A stretch of 64,000 nucleotides of DNA from JACVCJ01 sp052437175 (GCA_052437175.1 JBQVOK010000009.1:62001-126000); one strand, 5' to 3'; positions 1-8,600 are shown, numbered from the stretch's first letter. The notes: generated by a model not told the origin, from the sequence alone. Translations and numbers: made by a program.

Positions 1-414
1 TGTGCCGTCGGGGCAATGCTCGAAGAGGTAATCCATTGCAGCAGAAGAAACGGCAATGCAGCCTTCGGTCCAGTCATGCGATACGTAAAAACGGTCGGGC
101 AGCTGCCTTTTATTGGGCAGGGCATGTATCTTGATATCGCCGCCGGGATCAATGCCTTCGTGCAGGTCGCGGGCCTCCGGGTAAGAAATGCCCAGGTTTT
201 TGTAAAAGCTGCTTTTTTCATTGCGCCCGTTGATGTGGTAGAGGCCTTCGGGCGTTTTTCCGTCCCCTTCGCATTGTTTGTGTCCTTTCGGGTCACGGCC
301 CAGGCTGATGTATATACGCATAATTCGTTCTGTATACGAAAATGCTTCGAGTATATGCATGCTCTTGTATATACGAAGTTCGGTGACCGTGTATTTTTGC
401 GTGGGAAAGATCAT
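1..414 (-). CDS. L,D-transpeptidase (YkuD/YafK-like), 3' end cut by window edge
   Basis: The first 138 residues of a YkuD-type L,D-transpeptidase are visible; the gene runs off the left edge. These enzymes cross-link peptidoglycan stems or attach proteins to peptidoglycan. The translation shows a beta-rich start, then 'LGRDPKGHKQCEGDGKTPEG' (about residues 38-57), the hallmark entry to the fold, His97 in 'IKIHAL', and the catalytic cysteine Cys119 in 'DWTEGCIAV', the local equivalent of the SHGC motif. An in-frame stop lies just upstream, so the ATG at 414 is the first possible one. It gives no clear signal peptide, which is unusual for an enzyme acting in the periplasm; an upstream start error or a leaderless variant cannot be excluded. 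The gene diverges from metH with about 100 bp between them. Confidence 0.75.
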   Translation of the reverse strand, partial: MIFPTQKYTVTELRIYKSMHILEAFSYTERIMRIYISLGRDPKGHKQCEGDGKTPEGLYHINGRNEKSSFYKNLGISYPEARDLHEGIDPGGDIKIHALPNKRQLPDRFYVSHDWTEGCIAVSSAAMDYLFEHCPDGT

Positions 415-470
415 GATAACGGATTAAAAGTAGCCTATTTTATTTATTTCATCATATTGGGGTTAAGCAT

Positions 471-478
471 TACTTTTG
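471..478 (+). promoter_or_regulatory. Bacteroidota -7 element upstream of metH
   Basis: TACTTTTG matches the Bacteroidota -7 consensus TAnnTTTG exactly and lies 35 bp before the metH ATG. No clear -33 TTTG is seen at the right distance. There is no recognisable SAM or cobalamin riboswitch in the leader, which would be only about 30 nt long. Confidence 0.4.
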
Positions 479-512
479 TTTTCACGGAATAATCTCAATC
501 AGCAGGTATTAA

Positions 513-3191
513 ATGACTTTATCAGATAATCATACCATGATGTTGTCGGGGCTGGAACCCCTGGTGATACGGCCCGAATCCAATTTTATCAATATCGGCG
601 AACGTTGCAATGTAACGGGCTCGCGGATGTTCCTGCGGCTGATCCGGGAGAACAACTACGAAAAAGCCGTAGAAGTGGCCCTGGAACAGGTGCGTGGCGG
701 CGCGCAGGTACTCGACATCAATATGGACGAAGGTATGATCGACGGTGTGGAAGCCATGACCCGCTTCCTGAACCTGCTGGCCTCCGAGCCTGAGATCGCC
801 CGTATCCCGTTCATGATCGACTCTTCGAAATGGGAGATCATTGCCGCCGGTCTCAAATGCCTGCAGGGTAAGGGCATTGTAAATTCTATTTCGCTCAAGG
901 GCGGAGAAGAGGAATTTATACGCCAGGCCGCTTACATAAAGCGTTTCGGTGCCGCTGTAGTGGTTATGGCCTTCGACGAAAAAGGCCAGGCCGATTCTTA
1001 TGAACGCCGTACGGAAATTTGTAAACGTGCCTACGATATTCTTACAGAGCAGGTACATTTCCCGGCTTCGGACATTATTTTCGACCCCAATATCTTTCCC
1101 GTGGCCACGGGTATGGAAGAGCACAACAACAATGCGCTCGATTTCTTTAACGCCACCCGCTGGATACGCGAAAATCTGCCCGGAGCCAAAGTGAGCGGGG
1201 GTGTGAGCAATGTTTCGTTCTCGTTCCGCGGCAACGACACCGTGCGCGAGGCCATGCATTCGGCCTTCCTGTACCATGGTATCCGCGCAGGTATGGACAT
1301 GGGCATCGTAAATCCGTCCCAGCTGACCATCTACGATGAAATTCCCGCCGATCTGCTGGAACACGTGGAAGACGTGCTGCTGAACCGTCGCCCCGACGCC
1401 ACGGAACGCCTGCTGAGCTTTGCCGAACAGATCAGGGATAAAAAAGAAGTACAGAAAACCGTAGAGGAATGGCGCAGCCTGCCTGTGGCCGAACGCCTCA
1501 AATATGCCCTGGTAAAGGGGATCACCGATTTTATTGAACAGGATACCGAAGAGGCCCGGCAGGGTTTTGAACGTCCGCTGCAGGTGATCGAAGGTCCGCT
1601 GATGGACGGGATGAACGTGGTGGGAGATCTTTTCGGAAGCGGTAAGATGTTCCTGCCCCAGGTAGTGAAAAGCGCCCGCGTAATGAAAAAAGCCGTGGCC
1701 TACCTTACCCCGTACATCGAAGAAGAAAAAGAGGGCGCCGCGGCATCCAGCGCCGGAAGGGTACTGCTGGCCACCGTAAAGGGCGACGTGCACGATATCG
1801 GTAAAAATATCGTGGGCGTAGTGCTGGGCTGCAACAACTACGAAGTGATCGACCTGGGGGTAATGGTGCCCGCTGAAAAAATACTGGAGGAAGCCCGCAA
1901 ACACCAGGCCGGCATCATCGGGCTCAGCGGTCTTATTACGCCATCGCTGGACGAAATGGTACATGTGGCCGCCGAAATGGAAAAACAGGGCTTTGATATC
2001 CCCCTGCTCATCGGCGGGGCTACGACCTCGAAGATCCATACGGCGGTAAAAATTGCTCCCGCTTACTCGGGACCGGTGGTGTACGTGCTCGATGCCTCGC
2101 GTAGTGTGCCTGTGGTAGAGGCTCTGCTGGGACAGAAAAAGCAGGACCTTATGGCCGAGGTACAGAAAGATTACCTGATCATGCGGGAACGCCATGCCCT
2201 GAGCCGCGAACAAAAGAACTACATCAGCCTGGAAGAAGCCCGCGCCAATAAATTTGCCGGTAATTTCGACGATATCAGCATACCGCAGTTCAGCGGGGTA
2301 AAAGTGCTGAACAACCTGCCCCTGGAAGAACTGCTGCCCTATATAGACTGGACGCCTTTTTTCCAGACCTGGGAACTGGCCGGCCGTTTCCCGGATATAC
2401 TTACCGACGAAATTGTAGGTACCGAAGCCTCGCGCCTGTACGCCGATGCCCGAGAAATGCTGCAGCGTATGGTAGACGGCCGCTGGGTAAAAGCCTCGGG
2501 CGTGTTCGGGATATTCCCGGCGCAAACCGTAGCGCAGGACGATATTGCCGTGTTCGACCCGCGCAACCCGCAGCGCGAACTGCTACGTTTTCATACCCTG
2601 CGCCAACAGAATAAAAAAGCAGAAGGACAACCCAATTTTGCCCTGGCCGATTTTGTGGCACCGGCAGAAAGCGGGCTCAGCGATCATATAGGCGCCTTTG
2701 CCGTAACGGCAGGCATCGGGCTCGAAGAACACGTACGCCGTTTTGAAGCCGCCCACGACGATTATTCGTCCATTATGATAAAAGCCCTGGCCGACCGCCT
2801 GGCCGAAGCTTTTGCCGAATACCTGCACATGAAGGTGCGCACAGATTACTGGGGGTATGCCGGCGACGAACACCTGAGCAACGAGGAACTGATCCGTGAA
2901 AAATACCGTGGTATCCGTCCGGCACCGGGTTACCCGGCCTGCCCCGACCATACCGAAAAGGAAAGCATCTGGAAACTGCTCAGCGTGGAAGAACATACCG
3001 GCATCCGTTTAACAGAAAGCCTGGCCATGTGGCCTGCCGCATCGGTAAGCGGCTGGTACTTTGCCCATCCGGAGGCAAAATATTTCGGACTGGGTAAGAT
3101 CGCCGAAGACCAGGTGCTCGATTATGCCCGGCGCAAAGGCTTCAGCAGGGAACTGACCGAGAAATGGCTTTCGCCTGCTCTGAATTATTAA
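513..3191 (+). CDS. metH: methionine synthase, large (pterin/B12/activation) part of a split MetH
   Basis: Cobalamin-dependent methionine synthase catalyses methyl transfer from 5-methyltetrahydrofolate to homocysteine. At 892 aa this protein lacks the N-terminal homocysteine-binding/zinc domain (about 330 aa) of the 1,230-aa enzyme. It starts directly in the pterin-binding domain with 'FINIGERCNVTGSR' (about 25-38). The B12 cap and B12-binding domains follow, with the cobalt-ligand motif 'DVHDIGKNIVG' (His427). The C-terminal activation domain carries 'RPAPGYPACPDH' near 803-814. Split MetH proteins are common in Bacteroidota, where a separate homocysteine methyltransferase subunit is expected. 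That subunit and metF are not adjacent here, so the missing half must lie left of the window or elsewhere. Confidence 0.93.
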   Translation: MTLSDNHTMMLSGLEPLVIRPESNFINIGERCNVTGSRMFLRLIRENNYEKAVEVALEQVRGGAQVLDINMDEGMIDGVEAMTRFLNLLASEPEIARIPFMIDSSKWEIIAAGLKCLQGKGIVNSISLKGGEEEFIRQAAYIKRFGAAVVVMAFDEKGQADSYERRTEICKRAYDILTEQVHFPASDIIFDPNIFPVATGMEEHNNNALDFFNATRWIRENLPGAKVSGGVSNVSFSFRGNDTVREAMHSAFLYHGIRAGMDMGIVNPSQLTIYDEIPADLLEHVEDVLLNRRPDATERLLSFAEQIRDKKEVQKTVEEWRSLPVAERLKYALVKGITDFIEQDTEEARQGFERPLQVIEGPLMDGMNVVGDLFGSGKMFLPQVVKSARVMKKAVAYLTPYIEEEKEGAAASSAGRVLLATVKGDVHDIGKNIVGVVLGCNNYEVIDLGVMVPAEKILEEARKHQAGIIGLSGLITPSLDEMVHVAAEMEKQGFDIPLLIGGATTSKIHTAVKIAPAYSGPVVYVLDASRSVPVVEALLGQKKQDLMAEVQKDYLIMRERHALSREQKNYISLEEARANKFAGNFDDISIPQFSGVKVLNNLPLEELLPYIDWTPFFQTWELAGRFPDILTDEIVGTEASRLYADAREMLQRMVDGRWVKASGVFGIFPAQTVAQDDIAVFDPRNPQRELLRFHTLRQQNKKAEGQPNFALADFVAPAESGLSDHIGAFAVTAGIGLEEHVRRFEAAHDDYSSIMIKALADRLAEAFAEYLHMKVRTDYWGYAGDEHLSNEELIREKYRGIRPAPGYPACPDHTEKESIWKLLSVEEHTGIRLTESLAMWPAASVSGWYFAHPEAKYFGLGKIAEDQVLDYARRKGFSRELTEKWLSPALNY

Positions 3192-3317
3192 AACGATTCA
3201 TACACAGTTGTTTAATTACATGGGCCGGAACTGTGAAAAATAGGTTAAAGGCATATTTTTTTGCAGAAAGGTGAAGGGGGAATCGTTTTTACTCCTACAT
3301 TTGTTTCACAATCCGCT

Positions 3318-3689
3318 ATGAAATCCTTCAGAGATCATAAACAAATAGCAGGTCGTTTTTTACTGATGGCCTTTATTCTCGTCTTTACTTCGGGACTGGT
3401 ACTTGTTTTCAGCGACGGCGGATTCTCAACGGCCAAACAGGGCAAAATTTCCAAAACAGACAGTATTCCCGGGGCCACCGAAACCTTTTCGGATAAACCT
3501 GCCGATGACAAAGACCAGGGCGGGGGCGATTCCGGGGGCGGTAAAATGCCTATTGCATTGCCCGATTTCCGTTCGGCCATCGACTTTTTCCTTTCTTTTT
3601 TCCGCACGTTCAGGCCTTCGGCTTACCAGCATAACGGGGCCGTTCCTGTTTCACAGGGTGAAGCACGGGATACGGTAATACGCATTTAG
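3318..3689 (+). CDS. small membrane-anchored protein of unknown function
   Basis: A 123-aa product from the ATG at 3318, preferred over the upstream non-ATG start at 3261 because it puts a hydrophobic segment ('LLMAFILVFTSGLVLVF', about 14-30) next to the N-terminus. After this single membrane anchor comes a low-complexity Asp/Gly-rich linker ('DQGGGDSGGGK') and a short tail. I do not recognise a family. It lies 126 bp after metH on the same strand, but nothing suggests a shared function. A strong plus-strand hairpin terminator lies 237 bp downstream. Confidence 0.5.
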   Translation: MKSFRDHKQIAGRFLLMAFILVFTSGLVLVFSDGGFSTAKQGKISKTDSIPGATETFSDKPADDKDQGGGDSGGGKMPIALPDFRSAIDFFLSFFRTFRPSAYQHNGAVPVSQGEARDTVIRI

Positions 3690-3925
3690 GCGGCGGATTT
3701 CTATACGTAGTCTTCTTCTGATTTTTCCTTCTTAAAGCAATACTTCTGCTAAACTAATTTATGCTCCTGAAGCACCAGAGCAATATTTTTGCACTTTTAA
3801 TTTGCTGATATTCAATTGTTCGCAGCATTAACGTTTCCTTAACAAACAAAACGTCACTTTATACGTCTTACGATTGTTCCTTACTTGCAATTTATTGCAA
3901 ATACAGGTGTTTGTTTTCATGGTGT

Positions 3926-3959
3926 AATGAGGAAGGTGGTTCCTTCCTCATTTTTTTTT
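3926..3959 (+). terminator. intrinsic terminator, plus strand
   Basis: Stem TGAGGAAGG (3928-3936) pairs perfectly with CCTTCCTCA (3942-3950), with a five-base loop and a run of nine T. It is 237 bp after the nearest plus-strand stop codon, so it ends either a long 3' UTR or an unannotated small RNA. Confidence 0.75.
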
Positions 3960-3962
3960 GCA

Positions 3963-3995
3963 CAAAAAAAACCGGCAGGATCATGTCTGCCGGTC
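3963..3995 (-). terminator. intrinsic terminator of the 4020-5786 operon
   Basis: Read on the minus strand: ACCGGCAG (3987-3994), an eight-base loop, CTGCCGGT (3971-3978), then a T run. It lies 25 bp after the stop of the lipoprotein gene at 4020. Confidence 0.8.
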
Positions 3996-4019
3996 TGTTT
4001 AGAAATTCTACCTCTTTTT

Positions 4020-4418
4020 TTAGGGCTGACAGCTGAAATTCACAGATTTAACAGCTGTTTCTCCATCGTGGTTAACGGTAACCGTTACTACGGCTTCCAT
4101 CTGCGTGGCGCTGCTTACGTTGTTCACCCATTCGCCATGGATGTGGTAGGTAGCCGCATGATCGTGGGCGTCGGTGGAGTATACCACGGTCTGATCATCT
4201 TTTTTGCGGATCTCGAGTTCCCAGCCGTGCAAAGCTGCCGAACCGGTAACCATGGCGTGTACCATAACGGTATCGCCCTGGGCAAAGCTGGCGCCTTCGG
4301 TGGGCTCTTCGAACATAATATCGGCCGTTACGGGTTCATCTTCCTTGTCTTTGCAGGAAGTGGTAAATCCCACGGAAGTGGCGATCATCATCATCAGAAT
4401 GAAGAGATTTTTTTTCAT
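4020..4418 (-). CDS. His-rich lipoprotein, last gene of a three-gene envelope operon
   Basis: A 132-aa secreted lipoprotein. Starting at the second in-frame ATG (4418) gives 'MKKNLFILMMM...TTSC', a typical signal peptide with a lipobox cysteine near residue 22; the ATG at 4442 would add eight residues before it. The mature part looks like a small beta-sandwich with a histidine cluster 'STDAHDHAATYHIHGEW', suggestive of metal binding. It follows the CDVCGC barrel gene by 42 bp and a strong terminator closes the operon. No family name can be given with confidence. Confidence 0.65.
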   Translation of the reverse strand: MKKNLFILMMMIATSVGFTTSCKDKEDEPVTADIMFEEPTEGASFAQGDTVMVHAMVTGSAALHGWELEIRKKDDQTVVYSTDAHDHAATYHIHGEWVNNVSSATQMEAVVTVTVNHDGETAVKSVNFSCQP

Positions 4419-4460
4419 CGTATGTATTTTGTTATTGTTCAATTTGTAATGGTTTTACAT

Positions 4461-5366
4461 TCAGAATAATACGGTAAACTGTGCATTTACGCGCTGGTAA
4501 GGAGTGGTGAGTCCGCCACCGAGCTTGTGCGTCATGGGCTGCTGGGCACTTGCACCGAGTACAAAACGTTTGTAATAGATGTCGATGCCGGCTCCGGCAT
4601 AGGTAACCAGTCCGCCGGACTCCACTACTTCGGCGCCAAGATCGCGGTCTTTAGCGCCATAGTCTGCGGTAAGACTCAGCTGCGGCAGCAGGCTCCAGTT
4701 TTTAAAGCGTGCCCAGTAAAAGCCGCGCAGCGATCCTGAAACGCGGTTCCCGAAGCGGTAACCGGCTGCATTGGTAGTGGTAATGCGGGTATTGGCATCG
4801 GCCTGGAATCCCCAGCCCTGTACGCGCAGGGTATACATAATATTAAAGATCATGTCCCAGGAACCGGTGCCGGGCTGCATATTGGCATTCAGTTTTTCGC
4901 CTTTGCGATAGGCATTGCTTTCGCCGGTGGCCATTTTAAGTCCGCCGCCCGCAAGCAGGGTCTGGTTTACCCGTTTTTTACTGCTGTCGGCCGTCTGCAG
5001 AATGGCATAATTGGCCCATACCTGCATGTCGCCGATGCCGAAAGAGCTCATGGTAACGCCCGATTCGGTCTGCCGGAAGTAATTGACGGGAAGGGAAGCG
5101 AATAACTGTACCCTTTTGTGCGGGTAAAAACGGGCATATACGTCCCAGCTGTGGAATACATCGTTAGACAGGAGTTTACTGCCGTCCGTAGTGGGATGGC
5201 TGGTCCTGAAGTGCCGGAAGTAATAGCGGGTTCCGACAAAATGCCTGCTGAACTGTGGCAAAATGCCTGTGTACATGCTGCCCGCCGAACATCCGCATAC
5301 GTCGCACGCATACGAACTTCCACCCAGCAGCAGCACACCGGCCAGTGCCAGTATAAACTGTTTCAT
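4461..5366 (-). CDS. outer-membrane beta-barrel-like protein with N-terminal CDVCGC motif
   Basis: A 301-aa exported protein. The signal peptide ('MKQFILALAGVLLLGGSSYA') is followed directly by 'CDVCGCSAG', a dense cysteine motif at the mature N-terminus. The rest alternates aromatic and polar residues, as in an outer-membrane barrel, and ends in 'RVNAQFTVLF' with a terminal Phe. Related Bacteroidota proteins with this CDVCGC start are usually labelled hypothetical or transporter-like and tend to sit near metal or redox genes. Flanking genes on the same strand encode a Cys-motif membrane protein and a His-rich lipoprotein, which supports a metal-handling role by inference. Confidence 0.7.
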   Translation of the reverse strand: MKQFILALAGVLLLGGSSYACDVCGCSAGSMYTGILPQFSRHFVGTRYYFRHFRTSHPTTDGSKLLSNDVFHSWDVYARFYPHKRVQLFASLPVNYFRQTESGVTMSSFGIGDMQVWANYAILQTADSSKKRVNQTLLAGGGLKMATGESNAYRKGEKLNANMQPGTGSWDMIFNIMYTLRVQGWGFQADANTRITTTNAAGYRFGNRVSGSLRGFYWARFKNWSLLPQLSLTADYGAKDRDLGAEVVESGGLVTYAGAGIDIYYKRFVLGASAQQPMTHKLGGGLTTPYQRVNAQFTVLF

Positions 5367-5414
5367 GGTAATAAATTATAAGTAAAGTAATGGAGTTGAA
5401 ACCTGTATACCTTC

Positions 5415-5786
5415 TTACAATTCGGGCGGCTGAAATACAGCAGAAAGCATGCGCTCCCGTATACCCGGAGTTTTATATACGGGCAAAAGGTCTTCTGTGA
5501 TGCTGAAGATTACGGGAGATATGCGATACACGGAAGTAAATACGGCGGGAGAGAGATCTTTTACATATTCGAGGTTCGGAAAGGCCAGGCCGGGCGTTTC
5601 GGTTTCCTTCATCTGGCCGGACAGGTAACAGCTACCGTTACAGTTAAGTTCGGGCCTGTTTTTGTTTACGCAGTGTTCCTCGGTGATCTGGCGCAGGTTC
5701 AGGTAATAATGGGCAAGCAGGCCGAGTTTGGCGCTCATGCTGAACACTAGGCACAGCAATACGGTTATGGATACGGCCTGTTTCAT
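5415..5786 (-). CDS. membrane-anchored protein with CNGSCYL motif
   Basis: A 123-aa protein from the ATG at 5786 ('MKQAVSITVLLCLVFSMSAK...'). One N-terminal membrane segment is followed by 'YYLNLRQITEEHCVNKNRPELNCNGSCYL', in which three spaced cysteines end in the CNGxCYL signature. Bacteroidota have many small proteins of this shape beside metal-uptake receptors and copper proteins; their function is not established. It is the first gene of the operon 5786-4020 and is divergent from the DUF2490 gene with about 120 bp between them. Confidence 0.65.
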   Translation of the reverse strand: MKQAVSITVLLCLVFSMSAKLGLLAHYYLNLRQITEEHCVNKNRPELNCNGSCYLSGQMKETETPGLAFPNLEYVKDLSPAVFTSVYRISPVIFSITEDLLPVYKTPGIRERMLSAVFQPPEL

Positions 5787-5907
5787 CCGCTGCAAAAGTA
5801 AAAATACTTTCGGGCATAAGACAGGCATTCGTCTATTTGTGGAAAGGATACTGAAAGTAGGTCATAATTTCTTAACACTGTAACAAAGTTGTACTTTCGC
5901 GGCCGAG

Positions 5908-6618
5908 ATGAAAAAGTGCCTGCTTTTTTTTGCGTGCTGTTTTCCCCTGTTGGCTTTCTCTCAGAAAGATAAGGTCTGGGGCAGCTGGACCATTGCCAAT
6001 GTGCAGTATGAATTTGCGCCCCGCTGGTTTGCCTATATGGAACTGCAGGCACGCTCACATGCCATGGCCAATCACTTTTTCTATTACGAGATAAAGGGCG
6101 GACTGAACTATCGCATCAATAAGGATTTTATTGCCTTTGTGGGCTTCGGTAATTATGGTACCTATAACTGGCAGAACCTTCGGGGTATGAAAACGCAGGA
6201 TGAACTGCGTATCTGGGAACAGTTTGTGATCAACCAGTACCTGAACCGTCTTAAATTTGAACACCGTTTCCGTTTTGAGCAGGCCTGGATCAATAAAAAG
6301 TTCCGCAACCGTTTCCGTTACCGCATTAACCTGATCGTACCTCTGAATAACAAGACGGTGCAGCCGGGTACGGTCTTCCTGTCGGCTTTTGACGAGCTGT
6401 TCCTCACCGATACGCCGCCCTTCTTTATGCGAAACCGTATTTATGCCGGGGTAGGGTACCAGGCTACTTCTTTTCTTACCATGCAGCTGGGTTGGCTCAA
6501 CCAGTTCAATTATTCCTTTGCGGCCAAGGGAGCCAAGAACAACCTGATGCTTTCGCTTAATTTCCGTTTTGTTCGTAAGGACAACAAGTTTGAACGGATG
6601 CCGACTTTGCCGGATTAG
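5908..6618 (+). CDS. DUF2490 family outer-membrane protein
   Basis: A 236-aa exported beta-barrel protein. The signal peptide is 'MKKCLLFFACCFPLLAFSQ'. The body has the DUF2490 pattern of W, Y and F residues in short strands ('WGSWTIANVQYEFAPRWFAYMELQ', 'NRLKFEHRFRFEQAW', 'RNRFRYRINLIVPLNNK'). Family members are uncharacterised outer-membrane proteins of Bacteroidota. It stands alone on the plus strand, between the metal-type operon and gldJ. No partner gene is evident. Confidence 0.8.
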   Translation: MKKCLLFFACCFPLLAFSQKDKVWGSWTIANVQYEFAPRWFAYMELQARSHAMANHFFYYEIKGGLNYRINKDFIAFVGFGNYGTYNWQNLRGMKTQDELRIWEQFVINQYLNRLKFEHRFRFEQAWINKKFRNRFRYRINLIVPLNNKTVQPGTVFLSAFDELFLTDTPPFFMRNRIYAGVGYQATSFLTMQLGWLNQFNYSFAAKGAKNNLMLSLNFRFVRKDNKFERMPTLPD

Positions 6619-6940
6619 AGGTCCGGAGCATGTAGTCCGAAGTCAGGCTGGCACGTTGTGCATTCCCGGCAAAAACCAGTTACAATTCAGACTTGCCCCA
6701 AGCCTGTAGTCACGGCTATGCGAGCGCTAAAACAAGGCATCCGGACGTAAACATCTGTATTCTATCAGCAAGCCGACGGGTATGGCTGCGTACACCCTTG
6801 AATTTATGAGGCAGAACTTCGCAGTCCGCTCTGCCAGACTACTTCTTTCTCACAACGTATATCCTAAAAGCCAGACTCCGGACTCAAAACGCGGACCAAA
6901 AAAAAAGCCATCTTTTCAGATGGCCTTTCTTTACAAAGTA
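6619..6940. other. gene-free stretch bounded by an inverted repeat
   Basis: About 320 bp without a credible gene. GTCCGGAG at 6621-6628 is matched by CTCCGGAC at 6876-6883, and allowing one bulge extends the arms to about 10 bp. The space between holds no ORF with a ribosome-binding site. The right end carries the gldJ terminator. Confidence 0.4.
6898..6929 (-). terminator. intrinsic terminator downstream of gldJ
   Basis: GCCATCT (6907-6913), a TTTC loop and AGATGGC (6918-6924). The minus-strand side ends in a run of eight or more T; the plus-strand side has TTTCTTT, so it may act weakly in both directions. It sits 12 bp after the gldJ stop codon. Confidence 0.8.
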
Positions 6941-8521
6941 TTATTTGCTGAGGAGCTTACGTCCGCGCTTCATTTTCTTTTTACCTACCTTTTTGAGGTT
7001 GTTTTTGCGGTATTTACCTTTTCCGAGACCTACCGGGCTACCTACACGGTCCATGGCGCAGCGGAAGCCGATCCAGGCGGTAGATTGTCTTTCGTCGAGG
7101 AAGCGGCGGGTACCGGCAACCATCCAGAAGGCCGGATCTTTCCAGGAACCCCCTTTGATCACTTTGGCGTTGTCGTTGATGATCGAGGTCACAGAGAACT
7201 CGTACATCAGACCGTTACGCTGCGAAGTATCTGCATACGACTCGTCGTTGTAATAGATCGAGGAGTTGTAGTCACCGTCGATGAAGTCGCGGTAGTCTGA
7301 TTTTTTATAGTTGCGGCGCTCCAGGTTCTCTTCTTCGGTTACGCGTACGTACTGCAGGCGTCCGAGAGAGTCTTTCTGTTCGATGTTACCATCGATATCG
7401 AGCAGTTTTTTCTTGAATACGTTACCACGGAAGGGGTTATAATCATCCATGTCGGTAAGGGTGAGGGGACGGTAAGTGTCCATTACCCATTCCGAAACGT
7501 TACCGGCCATGTTGTACAGACCGTAGTCGTTGGGCCAGTATGAGTATACCGGTGCCGTGATGCTGGCATTATCGTTCAGGTGGCCTGCGGCACCCATGTA
7601 GTCACCACGTCCGCGGCGGAAGTTGGCTATGAAATCTCCTTTAAAGCGGTCGTTCGGGTTACGTGCAATGTGCCCGGTCCAGGGATACATTTTACGGTCC
7701 ATGATGATCTCCGCATCGGTTTTGGGGTCTACGTTACCGATGAGCGACAGGGCGGCGTATTCCCATTCGGCTTCTGTGGGAAGGCGGTACTTCGGAAGCA
7801 GGATACCGTCTTCCATACGTACTTTACGGTATGCGTTGTCACCGGCAGAGGGGTTCAGGTCGCGCACGCCGGAGTTCTTACCGGCAGGCAGCGGTTCGTA
7901 CTGACCGGCCAGGTAGGCTTCTGTATTAAAGTTATCGTCTACGGTCTGGTTGGGGTTCACGGCGATGATGTTCTCGCGGATCATGATATTCTCATTCACG
8001 CGGTCGCTGCGCCATGCACAGTAGTCATTGGCCTGCAGCCAGTTTACGCCTACCACCGGGTAATCGTTATAGGCAGGGTGGCGCAGGTAATATTCTACAT
8101 AAGGTTCGTTATAGGCCAGTTTGGATCTCCATACCAGTGTATCGGGTAATGCATTTTTAAGTACTTCGGGGTAGTCCATCGCCCACACGCGGCCTATCCA
8201 GTACAGGTATTCACGGTAGTTGATATTGGTCACCTCCGTTTCGTCCATATAGAAGGAGTGCACGGTAACACGACGCGGCTGGTTGTTCCAGTCGTACATA
8301 ACGTCCTGTTCGGTACGGCCCTGAACAAAGGTACCACCCTCGATGAGCACGAGGTTAGGGCCCGTTTCCTGTTCCGTATAAGCTACACGTTCAAAGCCGC
8401 CGTTCTTGGAATCGTTATAATTCCAGCCGGTATTCGACGATTTGGGTTTACTGCACCCGGCAAGTACAATAAGGCCGGAGCTCAGTAAAAAACTTCCGTT
8501 ACGGATGAACGATTTTTTCAT
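6941..8521 (-). CDS. gldJ: gliding motility/T9SS lipoprotein GldJ
   Basis: A 526-aa lipoprotein of the formylglycine-generating-enzyme-like (SUMF1) fold that stabilises the type IX secretion motor in Bacteroidota. The signal peptide ends at a lipobox ('LIVLAGC', Cys22). The family block 'PNLVLIEGGTFVQGR' is followed by 'DVMYDWNNQPRRVTV', 'FYMDETEVTN', 'YRLPTEAEWEYA' and 'GNVSEWVMD'. The TGW-rich start and the DVMxDWNN block point to GldJ rather than GldK. The C-terminus is a very basic Lys/Arg/Gly tail (about 497-526). Adjacent porP-like, porU and porV genes agree, since gldJ is linked to porU and porV in flavobacteria. Confidence 0.9.
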   Translation of the reverse strand: MKKSFIRNGSFLLSSGLIVLAGCSKPKSSNTGWNYNDSKNGGFERVAYTEQETGPNLVLIEGGTFVQGRTEQDVMYDWNNQPRRVTVHSFYMDETEVTNINYREYLYWIGRVWAMDYPEVLKNALPDTLVWRSKLAYNEPYVEYYLRHPAYNDYPVVGVNWLQANDYCAWRSDRVNENIMIRENIIAVNPNQTVDDNFNTEAYLAGQYEPLPAGKNSGVRDLNPSAGDNAYRKVRMEDGILLPKYRLPTEAEWEYAALSLIGNVDPKTDAEIIMDRKMYPWTGHIARNPNDRFKGDFIANFRRGRGDYMGAAGHLNDNASITAPVYSYWPNDYGLYNMAGNVSEWVMDTYRPLTLTDMDDYNPFRGNVFKKKLLDIDGNIEQKDSLGRLQYVRVTEEENLERRNYKKSDYRDFIDGDYNSSIYYNDESYADTSQRNGLMYEFSVTSIINDNAKVIKGGSWKDPAFWMVAGTRRFLDERQSTAWIGFRCAMDRVGSPVGLGKGKYRKNNLKKVGKKKMKRGRKLLSK

Positions 8522-8541
8522 AACACATGATGTAATTTGTA

Positions 8542-8549
8542 CAAATATA
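8542..8549 (-). promoter_or_regulatory. -7 element of gldJ promoter
   Basis: On the minus strand TATATTTG matches TAnnTTTG exactly, 20 bp before the gldJ start codon. The -33 region has only a TTT match, so the promoter may be weak or assisted. Confidence 0.45.
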
Positions 8550-8600
8550 TAACTGTTGGTAACATGTTAAATTGTTAACAACCGAAAGTTTAAGTTTTTT

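Larger units (their letters stand above)
3690..4019. other. gene-free stretch between convergent genes
   Basis: About 330 bp without a credible gene. It holds two back-to-back intrinsic terminators (3926-3959 for plus-strand, 3963-3995 for minus-strand transcription) and a TATTTTTG -7-like sequence at 3784-3791 that could start a short plus-strand transcript of about 160 nt ending at the first terminator. Confidence 0.5.

Noticed and set aside
415..512. Possible SAM or cobalamin riboswitch in front of metH
   Set aside because: The space is too short once the -7 element is placed, and no riboswitch core motif is visible.
522..2525. A 667-aa open frame on the minus strand opposite metH
   Set aside because: It is a mirror of the high-GC codons of metH; the composition is His/Gln/Phe-rich with no domain, and metH itself is unmistakable.
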